64,000 nt of DNA from JAIVJZ01 sp035645695 (GTDB taxonomy: Bacteria > Acidobacteriota > Blastocatellia > Pyrinomonadales > Pyrinomonadaceae). The position numbers were made by a program, and so were the translations under genes. The notes below the pieces were generated by a model that was given only the letters and a program-made list of their open reading frames with translations, was not told the DNA's origin and did no database searches. Each line of letters begins with the position of its first letter. Position 1 is the stretch's first letter. Below are positions 1 through 7,240 of the stretch, in pieces. The stretch lies in contig DASQMC010000016.1 of NCBI GenBank assembly GCA_035645695.1, positions 1-64,000 of the forward strand, read 5' to 3'.

Positions 1-513
1 AGCGGTGATGAGACCGGCGCGCGTCGTCGCCCCGACTAAAGTGAACTTCGGCAAGTCCAGTTTGATCGAGCGCGCGGCCGTGCCCTGCCCGATCATGATG
101 TCGAGTTGGTAGTCCTCCATCGCCGGGTAGAGCACTTCCTCTATGGCTGGGTTGAGGCGATGAATCTCGTCTATGAAAAGCACGTCGCCTTCCTGCAAGT
201 TGGTCAGGAGCGCGGCGAGGTCGCCCGCCTTTTCGATGACGGGGCCCGCCGTCGAACGCAACTCCGCGCCCATCTCGTTTGCGACGATGTTGGCGAGCGT
301 CGTCTTGCCGAGGCCGGGCGGCCCCGTCAGGAGGACGTGGTCGAGAGCCTCGCGCCGCATCGTCGCCGCCCGGATGAAAATGCGCAGATTGTCCGTCGCC
401 TTGCGCTGGCCGATGTACTCGGCGAGCCGCGCCGGGCGCAGGGACAACTCGAACTGTTGTTCCTCGTTCGTCGGCGTATTGCGGACATCAAATGGTTCGG
501 GTTCGTCAGACAT
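1..513 (-). CDS. ruvB: Holliday junction branch migration ATPase RuvB (3' part outside window)
   Basis: AAA+ motor that drives branch migration of Holliday junctions together with RuvA. The first 171 codons are present; the gene continues beyond position 1. Visible motifs are Walker A GPPGLGKTT at residues 64-72, Walker B LFIDEIH at 112-118 and the sensor-1 stretch GATTRAG near residue 164, all in RuvB-typical spacing. It lies downstream of ruvA on the same strand with a 93-base gap filled by a heptad palindrome. The ATG at 511-513 has no clear Shine-Dalgarno sequence, because the repeat arm sits right upstream. Confidence 0.97.
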   Translation of the reverse strand, partial: MSDEPEPFDVRNTPTNEEQQFELSLRPARLAEYIGQRKATDNLRIFIRAATMRREALDHVLLTGPPGLGKTTLANIVANEMGAELRSTAGPVIEKAGDLAALLTNLQEGDVLFIDEIHRLNPAIEEVLYPAMEDYQLDIMIGQGTAARSIKLDLPKFTLVGATTRAGLITA

Positions 514-519
514 AAGTTA

Positions 520-609
520 AACGATGAGGGCGGAACGATGAACGATGAATGGAAGACGATTGCTTTTCAGTTCATCCTTCCGCGTTCATCCTTCATCGTT
601 TCTCCCTCA
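520..609. repeat. Heptad palindrome between ruvA and ruvB
   Basis: Left arm has GATGAGG/GAACGATG units, right arm the complement (TTCATCC, TTCATCGT). The loop holds GGAAG...CTTTT. The ruvA stop codon (TGA read on the minus strand at 607-609) lies in the right arm. Confidence 0.85.
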
Positions 610-1227
610 TCCTTTCGAGAGCGATTTCAGGCTGCGGCGCAGGAGCAGTTCGACCGAGAGATCGCCGCCTTCCTGCATCGCCTGGTTGACGACCTTTTCG
701 GCGGCGGCGCGCTGGTAGCCGAGGTTCGTGAGCGCGGAGAGCGTGTCTTCGCGCAGCGTGTCTTCGCTCGGCGCGGCGCCGGCTGCGCGCGCGGCGAGTT
801 GCTCTTCGAGAGCGGGGTGCGAAAGCGTCGTCATCTTGTCGCGGAGTTCGATGACGAGGCGTTCGGCGGTCTTCTTGCCGAGGCCGGGAATGGAAGTCAG
901 GCGCGCGAGATTGTTGGAGCGGATCGCGCCGATGATCTCGTCGGCGTTCATGCCCGAGAGCATGGCGATGGCCGACTTCGGGCCGATGCCGCTGACGGAG
1001 ATGAGCATGGTAAAGAGTTCGCGTTCGCGCGCGGTTTTGAAGCCGAAGAGTTGGAGGGCTTCCTCGCGGACGTGCGTGTAGATGCGCAGGGAAATCTGCG
1101 CGCCCGGCTCTTCCATGTCGTAAAAAATCGAGACCGGGATGGTCACTTCATAACCGACGCCGCCCACGTCCAAAATCACACTGGTGGCCTGTTTTGCGAG
1201 TAGGGTTCCTGATAAATGTGCGATCAT
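607..1227 (-). CDS. ruvA: Holliday junction DNA-binding protein RuvA
   Basis: Tetrameric junction-binding subunit that loads RuvB. The protein is 206 residues, close to the usual ~200. It starts MIAHLSGTLL, has the OB-fold core (ILDVGGVGYEV) and two helix-hairpin-helix motifs (GIGPKSAIAML near residue 76 and PGLGKKTAERLVIELRDK near 110), then the flexible C-terminal domain III that contacts RuvB (SALTNLGY). An in-frame extension upstream to 1389 exists but runs through repeat sequence and is not family-like, so the ATG at 1225-1227 was chosen. It is probably cotranscribed with ruvB. Confidence 0.97.
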   Translation of the reverse strand: MIAHLSGTLLAKQATSVILDVGGVGYEVTIPVSIFYDMEEPGAQISLRIYTHVREEALQLFGFKTARERELFTMLISVSGIGPKSAIAMLSGMNADEIIGAIRSNNLARLTSIPGLGKKTAERLVIELRDKMTTLSHPALEEQLAARAAGAAPSEDTLREDTLSALTNLGYQRAAAEKVVNQAMQEGGDLSVELLLRRSLKSLSKG

Positions 1228-1327
1228 TCTTCGTTCGTATTTCTGCCGAGAGAAGAGAATTTCGGGAGCGTCTCTGGATGCCGGAAGATTGTAGTTGAAG
1301 CGCGCACGGGCGGCAACGAACGAAGAA

Positions 1328-1413
1328 CGTGAATCGTAAATCGTGAATCGTAAAGCGGGAACAGATAAAAACAGATTCTTTCTATTCACGATTTACGATT
1401 CACGATTTACGAT
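1328..1413. repeat. Heptad palindrome in the ruvA-rex divergent gap
   Basis: Left arm GTGAATC/GTAAATC units (period 7), right arm GATTTAC/GATTCAC. The loop contains AAACAGATTCTTT. It lies between divergent ruvA and rex, just upstream of the rex promoter. Confidence 0.9.
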
Positions 1414-1431
1414 TCCGTCTTTTCGCCGTCT

Positions 1432-1460
1432 TTGGGCGCGCGCCCCGCACGCGTTATACT
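1432..1460 (+). promoter_or_regulatory. Probable sigma-70-type promoter of rex
   Basis: A -35-like TTGGGC (1432-1437) and a -10 TATACT (1455-1460) are exactly 17 bases apart, 25 bases before the rex ATG. The spacer is itself a GC palindrome (GGGCGCGCGCCCC). No classical Rex operator (TTGTGA-N8-TCACAA type) is visible here. Confidence 0.5.
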
Positions 1461-1484
1461 GGCAACGGAAGAAAAGAGAACAGG

Positions 1485-2192
1485 ATGAAGTCGGAGAAAA
1501 TTTCTGAACTGACGACGAACCGTCTGAGCGTCTACCTGCGTTGCCTGAACAAACTGGCGGCCGCCGGGATCAAGACCATTTCTTCGCGCGCGCTCGCCGA
1601 ACAATTCAATCTCAACTCGGCGCAGATCAGGAAAGACCTCGCCTACTTCGGCGAGTTCGGCACGCGCGGCGTCGGCTACACGGTTGTTGACCTGCGCGCG
1701 CATATCACGAACATTCTGGGTCTCGACACCGAGCATCGCGTCGGCATCGTCGGCGCCGGACACCTCGGAACCGCGCTCGCCAACTACAACGGCTTCACCG
1801 CATCCAACTTCACCGTCGTCGCCCTCTTCGACAACGACCCGGAACGCGTCGGCCTTTCGGTCGGCGACGCGCAAATTAAAGTTTACGACGTGCGCCACGT
1901 CGCGCGCGTGGTGCGCGCCGAGCGCATCGACGTGGCCGTGATCGCCGTGCCCGCGCGCGCCGCGCAGAAGGTCTTGAATCAGTTGATGTCGGCCGGCGTG
2001 AAGGCCGTCTTAAACTTCGCGCCCGCGCGCCTGCAAAAGCGTCCCGACGTGAAATTGAAGACCGTCGATTTGACCGTCTCGCTCGAAACGCTTTCTTACT
2101 TCCTCGCGCGCCCGCCCGCGACGAGCATGACGAACCCGCGTAGTTTGCTGCCCTTTGAGGAACTCACGCAACGCGAAGAGAATGAGCTTTAG
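1485..2192 (+). CDS. rex: Redox-sensing transcriptional repressor Rex
   Basis: Rex senses the NADH/NAD+ ratio and represses fermentation or respiratory genes when NAD+ is high. The protein is 235 residues (family ~210-230). The N-terminal winged helix carries the family signature SAQIRKDLAYFGEFGTRG around residues 45-62. The Rossmann domain follows with GIVGAGHLGTALANY near residue 90, and the C-terminal domain-swap helix ends the protein. It is followed 28 bases later by a TonB-like gene, then by the aldolase and shell genes, all on the same strand. Joint transcription with the microcompartment locus is possible but unproven. Confidence 0.96.
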   Translation: MKSEKISELTTNRLSVYLRCLNKLAAAGIKTISSRALAEQFNLNSAQIRKDLAYFGEFGTRGVGYTVVDLRAHITNILGLDTEHRVGIVGAGHLGTALANYNGFTASNFTVVALFDNDPERVGLSVGDAQIKVYDVRHVARVVRAERIDVAVIAVPARAAQKVLNQLMSAGVKAVLNFAPARLQKRPDVKLKTVDLTVSLETLSYFLARPPATSMTNPRSLLPFEELTQREENEL

Positions 2193-2220
2193 AGTTGTAT
2201 TGCCACGAGAAGGAGTAATT

Positions 2221-2709
2221 ATGATGTCCGTTCTGCAAAGAGCCTTGCCGTTTATCCTGACGCTCGTCGTCGGCATTGCCCTGGGGAGCGTTTTGAAGCG
2301 CGCTGACCGCGCGACCACGCCGGGATTTGAAGCCACGTCGTCTTGCAAGATGCGCCAGCGGCAAATGACGTTGATGCCCCCGCCGCCGCCTCTGCCTCTG
2401 CCGCCGTCTTTCGAGAGCGATGCGCTTACGGCCGGAGAGGTAACGCGCACGGCTACTATTATTCACGACTCCCAGCCGCTCTACACTCGCGCCGCTCGCC
2501 GCAATAACGTGACGGGCACGGTCAGGCTGCGGGTAGTACTCGCGGCGGACGGGACGGTGCGCGATATCGTGCCGCTCACGACTCTCCCCGACGGGCTGAC
2601 GGAACAGGCCGTCGAAGCGGCGCGCAACATCGAGTTTACGCCCGCCTCGAAAGACGGCCGCGCGGTTTCGCAGGAAGTGACGGTCGAGTACAAATTCAAT
2701 ATCTATTAA
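2221..2709 (+). CDS. TonB-domain protein (energy transducer type)
   Basis: 162 residues: a membrane anchor near residues 6-25 (PFILTLVVGIALGSVL), a proline-rich spacer (PPPPPLPLPPS), and a C-terminal TonB-like domain (from YTRAARRNNVTGTVRLRVVL to EVTVEYKF). Proteins of this shape span the periplasm and couple ExbBD energy to outer-membrane receptors; many acidobacterial copies are orphans of unknown partner. The ATG at 2221 was chosen because AAGGAG lies 7 bases upstream. An upstream in-frame ATG overlaps the end of rex and is less likely. No exbB or exbD is in the window. Confidence 0.85.
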   Translation: MMSVLQRALPFILTLVVGIALGSVLKRADRATTPGFEATSSCKMRQRQMTLMPPPPPLPLPPSFESDALTAGEVTRTATIIHDSQPLYTRAARRNNVTGTVRLRVVLAADGTVRDIVPLTTLPDGLTEQAVEAARNIEFTPASKDGRAVSQEVTVEYKFNIY

Positions 2710-2729
2710 GACCGGCATCAGGAAAAGCG

Positions 2730-3551
2730 ATGGATGAGCGAACGGCCCGGCGCGAGATCGTGCGCGTCGGCCAGTTATTGTACGAGCGCAGTTACGTCGT
2801 CTCTTCGGACGGCAACGTGAGCGTGCGCCTCGACGACGGGCGCATACTTGCGACGCCGACCCAGACCAACAAGGGTCGCATGACCGAAGACTCGCTCGCG
2901 CTGACGGACATCGAGGGCAAGCCCCTGAACGACCGCAAGGCTTCGAGCGAACTCGCCATGCACCTGCTGATCTACCGCGAGCGGCCGGAGATCAACGCCG
3001 TCTGCCACGCGCACCCGCCTCACGGCTCGGCCTTCGCCGTCGCGGGGCTGGCGATTGACCAGCCGATACTCTCGGAAGTAATCCTGACTCTGGGGTGCGT
3101 GCCCCTCGCCGCCTACGGCACGCCTTCGACCGACGAGTTGACGCGCGCCATGCTCCCCCTCGTTCAGCACCACAATGCGCTCCTGATGGCGAATCACGGC
3201 GCGGTCGCCTACGGCGAAGACGTGTGGCAGGCGTTCGACCGTCTGGAGACCCTCGAACACACGGCCAAGATCACCATCCTCGCGCGCGCTCTCGGCGGCG
3301 CGAGCGCGCTCGCGCCCGACGCAATCGAGAAGTTGATCCACGTCCGCGAAAAAGCCGGCTATCTCGACGAGCGCGCGCGCTGCCAATCGTGCGGCTACCT
3401 CGAAGAGACCGGGATCACTTGCGCGACCGGCGATGGTGCGGGCACTATGAAGGCCACGACGCGCGCGGCGACAAACGGCGCGGGCAAAATTTCTCTGACC
3501 CGCGAAGATTTGGTCGAGCTGTTGAGCCAGGCCGTGAACTTGAAGGGCTGA
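2730..3551 (+). CDS. Class II aldolase (L-fuculose-phosphate aldolase fold), BMC-associated
   Basis: Zn-dependent aldolase of the FucA/RhaD/AraD family, which splits sugar phosphates into dihydroxyacetone phosphate and lactaldehyde or a similar aldehyde. The catalytic Glu is E74 (SSELAMH) and zinc ligands are H93, H95 (HAHPPH) and H156 (ANHGA), one residue off E. coli FucA numbering. The protein is 273 residues against ~215 for FucA: the extra C-terminal part has a CxxC (C218, C221) plus C231, a low-complexity linker and an amphipathic terminal helix (SLTREDLVELLSQAVNLK), which resembles a microcompartment encapsulation peptide. BMC shell genes follow directly. The true substrate cannot be read from sequence. 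Confidence 0.92.
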   Translation: MDERTARREIVRVGQLLYERSYVVSSDGNVSVRLDDGRILATPTQTNKGRMTEDSLALTDIEGKPLNDRKASSELAMHLLIYRERPEINAVCHAHPPHGSAFAVAGLAIDQPILSEVILTLGCVPLAAYGTPSTDELTRAMLPLVQHHNALLMANHGAVAYGEDVWQAFDRLETLEHTAKITILARALGGASALAPDAIEKLIHVREKAGYLDERARCQSCGYLEETGITCATGDGAGTMKATTRAATNGAGKISLTREDLVELLSQAVNLKG

Positions 3552-3706
3552 CCTACCGCGCCAAGATTTTTAACGATCACCAAGATCGGTCAATAAGGGC
3601 AGGCACACGTTCGTCATCGGTGATTTGCAGCATGGCGGACTGAATTTGCGAAAGTGATTTTTAACGTTTTAACCGGCAGTTAAATCCCGAAGGAGCGACA
3701 ACTCTA

Positions 3707-3991
3707 ATGGCACAGGAAGCACTCGGAATGGTCGAGACGAAAGGTCTCGTGGCGATGATCGAAGCGGCGGATGCGATGGTGAAGGCCGCCAACGTCACCC
3801 TCGTCGGTTACGAAAAGATCGGCGCGGGGTTCGTGACGGCAATCGTGCGCGGCGACGTGGCGGCGGTCAAGGCCGCGACGGACGCGGGCGCGGCCGCCGC
3901 GCGTCGCGTCGGCGAACTCGTCAGCGTACACGTCATCCCGCGCCCGCACGGCAGCGTTGACGAGGCGTTGCCCGTCGGCGACAACAATTAG
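3707..3991 (+). CDS. BMC-H hexameric shell protein (single Pf00936-type domain)
   Basis: 94 residues, the standard size for a hexamer-forming microcompartment facet protein. It begins EALGMVETKGLVAMIEAADA, the hallmark of the family, and has the pore loop KIGAGF at 37-42, then the VTAIVRGDVAAVKAATDAG helix region. It is the only BMC-H in the window; no trimeric BMC-T is present. AAGGAG lies 11 bases before the ATG. The 155-base gap before it holds no obvious gene. Confidence 0.97.
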   Translation: MAQEALGMVETKGLVAMIEAADAMVKAANVTLVGYEKIGAGFVTAIVRGDVAAVKAATDAGAAAARRVGELVSVHVIPRPHGSVDEALPVGDNN

Positions 3992-3993
3992 AG

Positions 3994-4078
3994 AAGTGAC
4001 GAGTGACAGGTGACAGGTGACAGGTTAAAACAAAGAACTTGTCTTTGATCTCGTCACTTGTCACCTGTCACTTGTTAC
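3994..4078. repeat. Heptad palindrome between BMC-H and first BMC-P
   Basis: Left arm GTGACAG repeated, right arm CTGTCAC repeated. The loop contains AAAGAACTTGTCTTTG. It ends 7 bases before the next start codon. Confidence 0.9.
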
Positions 4079-4085
4079 TGTTTTT

Positions 4086-4358
4086 ATGATTATCGCGCGC
4101 ATACTCGGCACGGTCGTCTCGACGCAAAAGGACGAGCGGCTCAGGGGCAAGAAACTCCTGATCGTTCGCCCGCTCAATCTCGACGGCTCGGATGCGAGCG
4201 GCTTTCTGGTCGCCGTGGACACCGTGGGCGCGGGCTACCACGAGCGCGTGCTGGTCGTCGCCGGTTCGAGCGCGCGCCTCGCCGAGGGAATGAAGGACGC
4301 GCCCGTGGACGCGGCCATCGTCGGCGTGATCGACACGGTGGATTACGTCAACGATTAA
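4086..4358 (+). CDS. BMC-P pentameric shell vertex protein 1 (EutN/CcmL family)
   Basis: 90 residues. EutN/CcmL proteins cap the vertices of the polyhedral shell as pentamers. Family features: start IIARILGTVVSTQKDERL, then KLLIVRPL, the FLVAVDTVGAG turn, LVVAGSSAR and the C-terminal DAAIVGVIDTVDY strand. The ATG directly follows a heptad palindrome and has no Shine-Dalgarno sequence. Another palindrome follows the stop, so this gene alone is bracketed by the two repeats. Confidence 0.95.
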   Translation: MIIARILGTVVSTQKDERLRGKKLLIVRPLNLDGSDASGFLVAVDTVGAGYHERVLVVAGSSARLAEGMKDAPVDAAIVGVIDTVDYVND

Positions 4359-4360
4359 AA

Positions 4361-4476
4361 GTCGTCAGCCATCAGCCATCAGCCGTCAGCTTAAATACGG
4401 GCGGGGGTCGAACGCTGCGTGCAAGGGCGATGGCTACTTGATTATGCTGATAGCTGACGGCTGACGGCTGAGAGCT
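4361..4476. repeat. Heptad palindrome between BMC-P1 and BMC-P2
   Basis: Left arm CAGCCAT/CAGCCGT units, right arm GCTGATA/GCTGACG. The middle carries about 45 bases of unrelated sequence. Confidence 0.85.
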
Positions 4477-4480
4477 TCTT

Positions 4481-4771
4481 ATGCAACTGGCGCGCGTCAT
4501 AGGGACGGTGGTGGCGACCGTGAAGAACGATTCGCTGGAAGGGCGCAAGCTCCTCGTCGTTCAATCGCTCGACGGGCGGCTTCGGCCGCAAGGCTCGCCG
4601 CTCGTCGCGCTCGACGCGATTGGCGCGGGCGAGGGCGAGTTGGTCATGTGGTGCCGAGGCAAAGAGGCGAGCTTTCCGTTCCGGCGCGAAGACACGCCGA
4701 CCGATTGCACCATCATCGCCATCGTGGATTCGGACAACCACGTGACACGGGGAGACACCGGGCAAAGATGA
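4481..4771 (+). CDS. BMC-P pentameric shell vertex protein 2 (EutN/CcmL family)
   Basis: 96 residues with the same fold signature as its neighbours: QLARVIGTVVATVKNDSL, KLLVVQSLD, PLVALDAIGAGEGE, and a C-terminal TIIAIVDSDNHV. It diverges from the others in the middle (WCRGKEASFPFRRED), so three non-identical pentamers are encoded side by side. No Shine-Dalgarno sequence is seen at the start, which follows a repeat arm. Its TGA overlaps the next gene's ATG by two bases, indicating translational coupling. Confidence 0.94.
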   Translation: MQLARVIGTVVATVKNDSLEGRKLLVVQSLDGRLRPQGSPLVALDAIGAGEGELVMWCRGKEASFPFRREDTPTDCTIIAIVDSDNHVTRGDTGQR

Positions 4772-5067
4772 TTCTCGCGCGTGTGATAGGGAACGTGGTG
4801 GCGACGCAGAAGAATGAGCGTTACGCGAATGCGCGCGTAATGTTGTGCCAGCCCTTGAGTCTCGAAGGAGAGGAGATCGGCGCCACTTTAATCGCGCTCG
4901 ACTCGGTTGATTCCGGCGTAGGCGACACAGTGCTCGTCGTGCAGGAAGGTTGGGGCGCATCCACCGCCGCGACGAAAGAAGCCGGAGCCGCCATCGACTC
5001 GGCCATCGTGGGCGTGGTGGATTACATAGATTTGCTGCCGGATGAGGACAAAGGAGTGAGACGTTGA
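4768..5067 (+). CDS. BMC-P pentameric shell vertex protein 3 (EutN/CcmL family)
   Basis: 99 residues: ILARVIGNVVATQKNERY, VMLCQPLSLEG, LIALDSVDSGVGDTVLVVQEG, then SAIVGVVDYIDL. The start ATG at 4768 overlaps the stop of the previous gene. The stop TGA at 5065 overlaps the TTG start of the next gene. The three overlapping units form a tight translational block. Confidence 0.95.
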   Translation: MILARVIGNVVATQKNERYANARVMLCQPLSLEGEEIGATLIALDSVDSGVGDTVLVVQEGWGASTAATKEAGAAIDSAIVGVVDYIDLLPDEDKGVRR

Positions 5068-5564
5068 GCGCGAAAGAGCAAGACCCGGTTCGTTCGCTGG
5101 CCGAACGCATCGCGAGCCGTCTCGCAAATGGAGACGCGCACGGCAACGCCGCGTCTCCCGAGAGGCGAGACGCGGGCGCAAACGTCGGCGACGAACTGGC
5201 CGCGCTGCGCGCTTCGGTCTCAGAGATCGGGCAGAGACTCACGCAGATCGAATCTCACGTCACCACGAACAACGCGCCGCGCCCGGCCACGCGCCACGGC
5301 GACACGGCGCGCGAACAGCAGCAGCAGCCATCTCAAGTTCGCTCGCCGCAACACGAGCACGCTTCTTCGCCGGTCGCGGGCAACCCCGCCCACTGGCTGA
5401 GCGGGACTTACGTGCCGGCCGTGCATCCGAGCGAGGAGCGTTTCGGCATCGACGAGGCCGTCTCGGAACTGGTCGAGTTCTTCGAGCGCGAGAAGGTGTG
5501 CAACGTCGAACCGGGCGCGAAGCCCTGCGACCATTGCAGCATGTGCAGTTCGCGCGGGTTCTGA
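5064..5564 (+). CDS. Unrecognised BMC-locus protein with encapsulation-like helix and four-Cys tail
   Basis: 166 residues, family not recognised. The TTG start overlaps the preceding stop and has AAGGAG 7 bases upstream. Residues 7-20 (DPVRSLAERIASRL) would form a short amphipathic helix like those that target cargo to shells. Next comes a predicted short coiled coil (LAALRASVSEIGQRLTQIES), a low-complexity Gln/His/Ala linker, and a conserved-looking C-terminal block ending with cysteines 146, 155, 158 and 161 (CX8CX2CX2C), a pattern able to bind zinc or an Fe-S cluster. Position as last gene of the shell cluster suggests cargo or scaffold. The function is unknown. Confidence 0.85.
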   Translation: MSAKEQDPVRSLAERIASRLANGDAHGNAASPERRDAGANVGDELAALRASVSEIGQRLTQIESHVTTNNAPRPATRHGDTAREQQQQPSQVRSPQHEHASSPVAGNPAHWLSGTYVPAVHPSEERFGIDEAVSELVEFFEREKVCNVEPGAKPCDHCSMCSSRGF

Positions 5565-5600
5565 AGTTCGGGCAGTGTTTCGGCGCGTTCAGGTTAACCG

Positions 5601-5645
5601 AAAAAACGGAGGCCGCTTTCAGGTTGAAAGCGGCCTCCGTTTTTT
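5601..5645. terminator. Bidirectional intrinsic terminator after the BMC locus
   Basis: Perfect 21-bp inverted repeat (5601-5621 with 5625-5645) with a 3-base loop, flanked by A6 on the left and T7 on the right. It can terminate the BMC operon rightwards and lemA leftwards. Confidence 0.93.
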
Positions 5646-5691
5646 TACTTGTGCGCTCCTTAAGCGAGAAGCGCGGTCAAACGTGTCTGCC

Positions 5692-6324
5692 CTACTTGGT
5701 GTCGCCCTGATTGCGACGCATCGTGTTCGGGTCGAAGCGCGGAGCCTGGCGCGCGCCCTCTTCGGCCTTGAAGTAAGGCTCCTCTTTGAAGCCGTAGAGT
5801 TTGGCCGCAAGCACGGTCGGGAAACTGCCGCGCGTCGTGTTGTAGTCCTGTGCCGCCGTCGTGTAGTCGTTGCGCGAAGTCGCCAGCCGGTTCTCAGTCC
5901 CGGTCAGTTCATCCTGCAACTTCAAAAAGTTCTGGTTCGACTGTAACTGCGGGTAAGCCTCCTGCAACGAGAGCAGGCGGCCGATGGTTCCGCCGAAACT
6001 GTTGTTGGCCGCGATGATCGCTTCTTTCTGTTCCGGCGACTTGTCGCCGCCCTCGCCCTGCGGCTGCGCGCCGGTCGCACCCAACAGGCGCGAACGCGCC
6101 TCGGCGATCTGACCGAAAACTTCCTGCTCCTGCACGCCCGCCGATTGCGCCGCCGCGACGATGTTCGGGATCAAATCCGCGCGTCGCTGCAACTGGTTTT
6201 CCACGCCCGCCCACTTAGCCCTGACGTTCTGCTGCTTCGATTGCAGTGTATTGTAGCCGCACCCGCTGGCCGTCATCGATACAAAGACGACGAAGGCCAA
6301 CATCAAAAATCTTCTCTTATTCAT
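5692..6324 (-). CDS. lemA: LemA family lipoprotein
   Basis: 210 residues. A lipoprotein signal peptide ends in TASGC. The mature part starts YNTLQSKQQNVRAKWAGVEN, followed by LQRRADLIPNIVAAA, the LemA signature, and long helices (LKLQDELTGTENRLATSRND; YNTTRGSFP). LemA proteins are envelope-anchored helical proteins of poorly known role, usually next to TPM-domain proteins, as here. The second in-frame ATG (6322-6324) was chosen because AAGGAG lies 7 bases upstream of it, whereas the first ATG overlaps that site. Confidence 0.93.
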   Translation of the reverse strand: MNKRRFLMLAFVVFVSMTASGCGYNTLQSKQQNVRAKWAGVENQLQRRADLIPNIVAAAQSAGVQEQEVFGQIAEARSRLLGATGAQPQGEGGDKSPEQKEAIIAANNSFGGTIGRLLSLQEAYPQLQSNQNFLKLQDELTGTENRLATSRNDYTTAAQDYNTTRGSFPTVLAAKLYGFKEEPYFKAEEGARQAPRFDPNTMRRNQGDTK

Positions 6325-6390
6325 TACTCTCTCCTTATTCAATTAAAGAATAGACAGCCCGGAGATCGCCGTTAGGCAACTTTCGATCCC

Positions 6391-7134
6391 CTATTGCTCC
6401 GCGCCCAATCTCAACTCATCAACCGCCTCCGTGACGATCTCGATCTGCGCCAGATACGAAGCGAACAACTCGTGCGCCTCGGCGTCGCTCACGGGGCGAG
6501 CGCCCGTTTCGCGCAGGGTGAAAATGCGCTCGAACGGTTCGCCGTTCAGCCCGAAATGCCTGACCGCCGCGCGCACGCAATCGTGCTTCAAAATGGGCGG
6601 CTCTTTAATGCCGTGCAGCATCAGCGCGGGCGCGAACAGCACCGCGAAACTCGTCAAACTCTCGCCCATCAAATCGGTCAACTTCTCGACCGAGACCGAC
6701 GCCGGGATGTAGAGCCGCCGCAGTTGAATCAACTTGCTGCGCAATTCGTACTCGGTCTGGTGACGAAGGTTGTGATCGTGAATTACGAGATCGGCGAACG
6801 GATCGTTCCCGTAGAGCACGACGCGCGCCCTCTGCATCTGGTGAAACTCAATCGGAAAAACGTCGGCCGCGTCGCGCAACTCCTCCGTCGTGAAATAGAC
6901 CGGCAGCGGATGACCGAGGCGTCTCCATTCGCGCAGGGGGGCTTGCGCCTGTCGCAACTCCTCGGGCGTGATCCTCGACAGCGCGATCAGCAGGTTGTAG
7001 TCGGAACTCTTATCAATATGATCGCCGGCCGCCGCCGACCCGTACAACACCACCGACGCGAGGTTCTCGCCGTGCGTCGCGCGCAAGTCGCCGATCAAAT
7101 GATTGAAAGCCTCTTGGGCTACCTTGTTAGCCAT
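6391..7134 (-). CDS. Nucleotidyltransferase-fold protein (Pol beta superfamily)
   Basis: 247 residues. The N-terminal domain has the nucleotidyltransferase motif VVLYGSAAAGDH followed by KSSDYNLLI, where one expected acidic residue of the D-x-D pair appears as Asn (DYN), so catalysis may be weakened. The helical C-terminal half (GESLTSFAVLFAPALML) resembles the partner domain of such proteins. It sits between lemA and the TPM gene on the same strand, an arrangement often seen in Acidobacteriota (inference). AGGAG lies 5 bases upstream of the chosen ATG. The substrate is unknown. Confidence 0.8.
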   Translation of the reverse strand: MANKVAQEAFNHLIGDLRATHGENLASVVLYGSAAAGDHIDKSSDYNLLIALSRITPEELRQAQAPLREWRRLGHPLPVYFTTEELRDAADVFPIEFHQMQRARVVLYGNDPFADLVIHDHNLRHQTEYELRSKLIQLRRLYIPASVSVEKLTDLMGESLTSFAVLFAPALMLHGIKEPPILKHDCVRAAVRHFGLNGEPFERIFTLRETGARPVSDAEAHELFASYLAQIEIVTEAVDELRLGAEQ

Positions 7135-7148
7135 CTGCACTCCTGGGT

Positions 7149-7239
7149 AAGTGATGAACGCGGAACGATGAACGATGAAGTAAAAACCTTCGAACGATTT
7201 CTTTCAGTTCATCGTTCCGCGTTCCTACTTCATCATTGT
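7149..7239. repeat. Heptad palindrome between TPM gene and nucleotidyltransferase
   Basis: Arms of GAACGCG/GAACGATG units and their complement. The loop contains TAAAAACC...TTTCTTT. Its right arm ends 2 bases from the TPM gene's stop. Confidence 0.88.
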
Positions 7240-7240
7240 C

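Noticed and set aside
1228..1484. Rex operator in the ruvA-rex gap
   Set aside because: No TTGTGA-N8-TCACAA-like sequence could be found; GTGAATC heptads only resemble half sites.
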